7,738 bases of DNA, from NCBI GenBank assembly GCA_913050545.1, contig CAJWZY010000097.1, positions 1-7,738 of the forward strand, written 5' to 3'. Shown in pieces: positions 5,824 through 7,738 of the stretch; positions within the stretch are counted from its first letter, which is position 1, and each line of letters starts with the position of its first letter. Below the pieces are notes generated by a model. That model did no database searches, was not told where the DNA came from, and saw only the letters and a program-made list of their open reading frames with translations. The position numbers and the translations under genes were made by a program. This DNA is from an uncultured bacterium. GTDB taxonomy: Bacteria > Planctomycetota > UBA8108.

Positions 5824-7134
5824 TCAGTAGGCCTCTGCCAGCTCACTGCCGCTGTAGTAATGCAACAGAACCTGCCTGTAATCGAGACCCTGCTTTACCA
5901 GTCCCCTGGCCCCTACCTGGCAGAGCCCGACTCCGTGCCCCCAGCCCGAGCCCTCCAGGAGCCATTCCCCCGCCTCCTGGTGAACGAGGGAGAAGGAGGT
6001 GCTGAGCACAGTTCCGGGAACACGGGCCTCTACCGCCATGCGAAAGCTGTAGGCCCACCACTCGAAGGAGCCAAGCGAATGAACCAGGCGGAGATAGAGC
6101 ACCCTGCCATCGGCGGCGCGCTCGGAGACCTCGAGCTCCTCCAGTCGCCCCATCCGGAGTCCTGGCTGGGTCCTGGCCAGGTACGCCCGGGCCAGGGACT
6201 CTAGCTCTTCAGCCCGCAGGGCAGACCTCCAGCTTGAGAACTGGCTTCCATCGCAGCCGCCGCAGACCACCCCCGACAGGGGCTGCAGGGCACCATCTCC
6301 AATGGCGGCGCTTACGTTCGCGGTCCGTCCACCACAGGTGGAGTGGAAATAACTCGAAAAGAGCCCTCCCTGCCAGTGGAGTGCCTGCCCCCGGGTCTTC
6401 GCCACCGCCTTGCGGACACTGCGGGTTTCAGCCGCCACCCCCTTGTAGACCTGAAAACCGGTGTTGGCCCTGAACACAGGGCTGCGGCCGGCCTCCAGGG
6501 CCCGGCGAAGGGAGTAGAGGGCGAAGGTCCGGCTGGCAACCGCCTGTGCGGCAAGAGCCTCTCCATCGAAATAGGCCGGCATCTCCGCACCGACAACACC
6601 CAGCAGGTAGTGCTCGAGGTCAACGGCATTCACGGCCTCGAGGGCTCCCTCCACCACTCTCAGCTCGAGCGCTCCCCTGTAGGAGCGGGCGTTACCTCCC
6701 CCGCGTTCCGGAGACAGGGTAAAATCAGCGCCCTTTCGATGGAGAAGAACCGGAACAGCGTCGTCACCGGGGCGCCTGGCAGGAGGGTCGGCAGAGACCA
6801 CCGTATCTTTCCCCTGCGGCCCCGCCACCAGTCTCTCTATCCTGACAGCCTCGTCGAAGACCCTCCCTGCAATCCTCACCAGGGGCCCCTCGCAGCCAAT
6901 CTCAACAGTTCCCTGCTCTGCGCTGTAGAGAACCCGGCCGTCTCCAATCGACTTCACCTCTACAGCCCCCTCCATCCTGAAAAACACCCGGGGAGCTGAA
7001 AAAAGCCGGACCCGCACCTCGATGCCCGCCGGCTCGAGCTCTACAGGCGGCGTCTCCTCCCGGCGCCTGCAGCCGGCAGGAAAAAGCAGCAGGCAGAGCA
7101 GGATTGCGCTGTAGGGATAACGGCTGGGGCACAT
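5824..7134 (-). CDS. SpoIID/LytB-domain protein, probable exported lytic glycan hydrolase
   Basis: SpoIID-family enzymes are lytic transglycosylases that cleave peptidoglycan glycan strands, acting in the envelope; B. subtilis SpoIID prefers strands stripped of stem peptides. The 436-residue product starts with a hydrophobic signal (res 9-20) ending F-P-A-G-C22, which looks like a lipoprotein signal, although Pro at -3 departs from the usual lipobox. Residues 36-165 look like the family's N-terminal beta-rich part. The catalytic region is at about 155-430: L-E-H-Y-L-L-G-V-V-G-A-E-M-P (173-186, catalytic Glu184), E-A-L-A-A-Q-A-V-A-S-R-T-F-A (192-205), S-Y-F-H-S-T-C-G-G-R-T (261-271), C-G-G-C (291-294) and G-W-G-H-G-V-G-L-C-Q-V-G-A (397-409), ending H-Y-Y-S-G-S. 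The ATG at 7132-7134 has no clear Shine-Dalgarno, but no other start exists nearby that keeps the signal. It lies 38 bases after ruvB, so it is probably in the same operon. Confidence 0.9.
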   Translation of the reverse strand: MCPSRYPYSAILLCLLLFPAGCRRREETPPVELEPAGIEVRVRLFSAPRVFFRMEGAVEVKSIGDGRVLYSAEQGTVEIGCEGPLVRIAGRVFDEAVRIERLVAGPQGKDTVVSADPPARRPGDDAVPVLLHRKGADFTLSPERGGGNARSYRGALELRVVEGALEAVNAVDLEHYLLGVVGAEMPAYFDGEALAAQAVASRTFALYSLRRALEAGRSPVFRANTGFQVYKGVAAETRSVRKAVAKTRGQALHWQGGLFSSYFHSTCGGRTANVSAAIGDGALQPLSGVVCGGCDGSQFSSWRSALRAEELESLARAYLARTQPGLRMGRLEELEVSERAADGRVLYLRLVHSLGSFEWWAYSFRMAVEARVPGTVLSTSFSLVHQEAGEWLLEGSGWGHGVGLCQVGARGLVKQGLDYRQVLLHYYSGSELAEAY

Positions 7135-7172
7135 AGGTAGCGGGATCGAGCGGAAGAGGAAACGGTTAGAGA

Positions 7173-7738
7173 TCAGACGAAACTCAGCTGGCTCGAGGGG
7201 TCGCCATAAAGCTCACCGGCCTTCCTGGTGATGCAGCGACCGCGTGCGGTACGGGTAATCAGGCCTTCGCGGATCAGGTGAGGCTCGTAAACCTCCTCGA
7301 TGGTTCGTTTTTCTTCTCCCACCGAGGCGGCTACTGTTTTCAGGCCAACCGGCTCGCCCTTGTAGCTGAAGAGTACTGCGAGAATCTTGCGGTCCACGCG
7401 ATCGAGACCGTTTACATCGATACCGAGGCGTTCAAGGCCTTCACTGACAGCCGCCATGTCGACCTGCAGGGGATCACCGCTCTTCCAGTCTCCCTGGCTC
7501 TGAGCCACGTCACGAATCCTGCGCAGAAAACGGTTGGCGAAGCGGGGAGTACCCCTGCTGCGCGAGGCGAGCACATCGCAGGCGTCCTGTTCGATGTCGC
7601 AGCCAAGCAGCCCGGCCGACCTCTCAAGGATCTGCGCCAGCTCGGAGACGGGGTAACAATCAAGCTTCTCAACTATCTGAAAGCGACTGCGCAGGGGAGC
7701 TGAGAGCAGCCCCTCCCTGGTTGTCGCCGCCACCAGGG
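7173..7738 (-). CDS. ruvB: Holliday junction branch-migration ATPase RuvB, 5' truncated by the window edge
   Basis: RuvB is the hexameric AAA+ motor that, with RuvA, drives branch migration of Holliday junctions in recombination and repair. Only the C-terminal 187 residues are visible, entering at L-V-A-A-T-T-R (sensor 1 region, aligning with G-A-T-T-R in other RuvBs). Then follow A-P-L-R-S-R-F (arginine-finger region), R-G-T-P-R-F-A-N-R (sensor 2, helix preceding the C-terminal domain), and the winged-helix RuvB C-terminal domain with D-R-V-D-R-K-I-L, G-E-P-V-G-L, G-E-E-K-R-T-I-E-E-V-Y-E-P-H-L-I and T-A-R-G-R. Walker A and B lie outside the window. The GTG near 7733 is an internal Val codon, not a start. 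The TGA stop is at 7173-7175. This is the most upstream gene seen of the run continuing to secDF. Confidence 0.97.
   Translation of the reverse strand, partial: LVAATTREGLLSAPLRSRFQIVEKLDCYPVSELAQILERSAGLLGCDIEQDACDVLASRSRGTPRFANRFLRRIRDVAQSQGDWKSGDPLQVDMAAVSEGLERLGIDVNGLDRVDRKILAVLFSYKGEPVGLKTVAASVGEEKRTIEEVYEPHLIREGLITRTARGRCITRKAGELYGDPSSQLSFV

Noticed and set aside
7731..7733. GTG codon as a start for the right-edge gene
   Set aside because: RuvB homology continues upstream through it (L-V-A-A-T-T-R), so it is an internal Val codon of a truncated ruvB.

Overview
The window carries seven coding regions, all on the minus strand. In transcription order (right to left) they are: the 3' end of ruvB, a SpoIID/LytB-family gene, tgt, yajC, a small unrecognised gene, a fused secDF, and, after a terminator and a new promoter, the 5' end of an unrecognised anchored protein. 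The DNA is fairly GC-rich, with pervasive shadow ORFs on the opposite strand. A single-polypeptide SecDF, a SpoIID-like exported protein between ruvB and tgt, and a YajC whose N-terminus carries a short hydrophobic stretch ending in LAQ suggest a diderm bacterium, perhaps Planctomycetota or a relative in the PVC group. That placement is inferred from layout and style, not proven.

Right part (about 4088-7738): ruvB (Holliday-junction branch-migration motor), a SpoIID-domain glycan lyase, tgt (tRNA-guanine transglycosylase) and yajC lie head to tail with gaps of 38, 71 and 78 bases. This is a variant of the common bacterial ruv-queA-tgt-yajC-secD-secF neighbourhood. There is no queA between ruvB and tgt; the SpoIID gene is there instead.

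Middle part (3496-4087): a 153-codon gene starts 8 bases after yajC and ends 122 bases before secDF. It has an N-terminal export/anchor segment and a low-complexity body. It ends V-R-G-P-P-A-I, so an R-G-P-P motif sits two residues before the stop. Size, position before secDF, export signal and C-terminal R-x-P-P-like motif together recall the regulatory arrest peptides that control Sec components (SecM, VemP and the RAPP/RAGP type). The leader between this gene and secDF can form two adjacent hairpins. This is the most interesting candidate in the window; it rests on pattern resemblance only.

Left part (1-3495): secDF encodes 936 residues, about 200 more than typical fused SecDF, with extra material in both large periplasmic domains. 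A perfect 11-bp stem terminator follows, then a near-consensus sigma-70 promoter reading into a truncated gene for an N-terminally anchored, Ala/Pro/Glu-rich protein that runs off the left edge. Apart from the possible arrest peptide, the genes are ordinary housekeeping functions: protein export (YajC, SecDF), tRNA modification, recombination and cell-wall processing. I see no mobile elements, CRISPR arrays, tRNAs or rRNAs.
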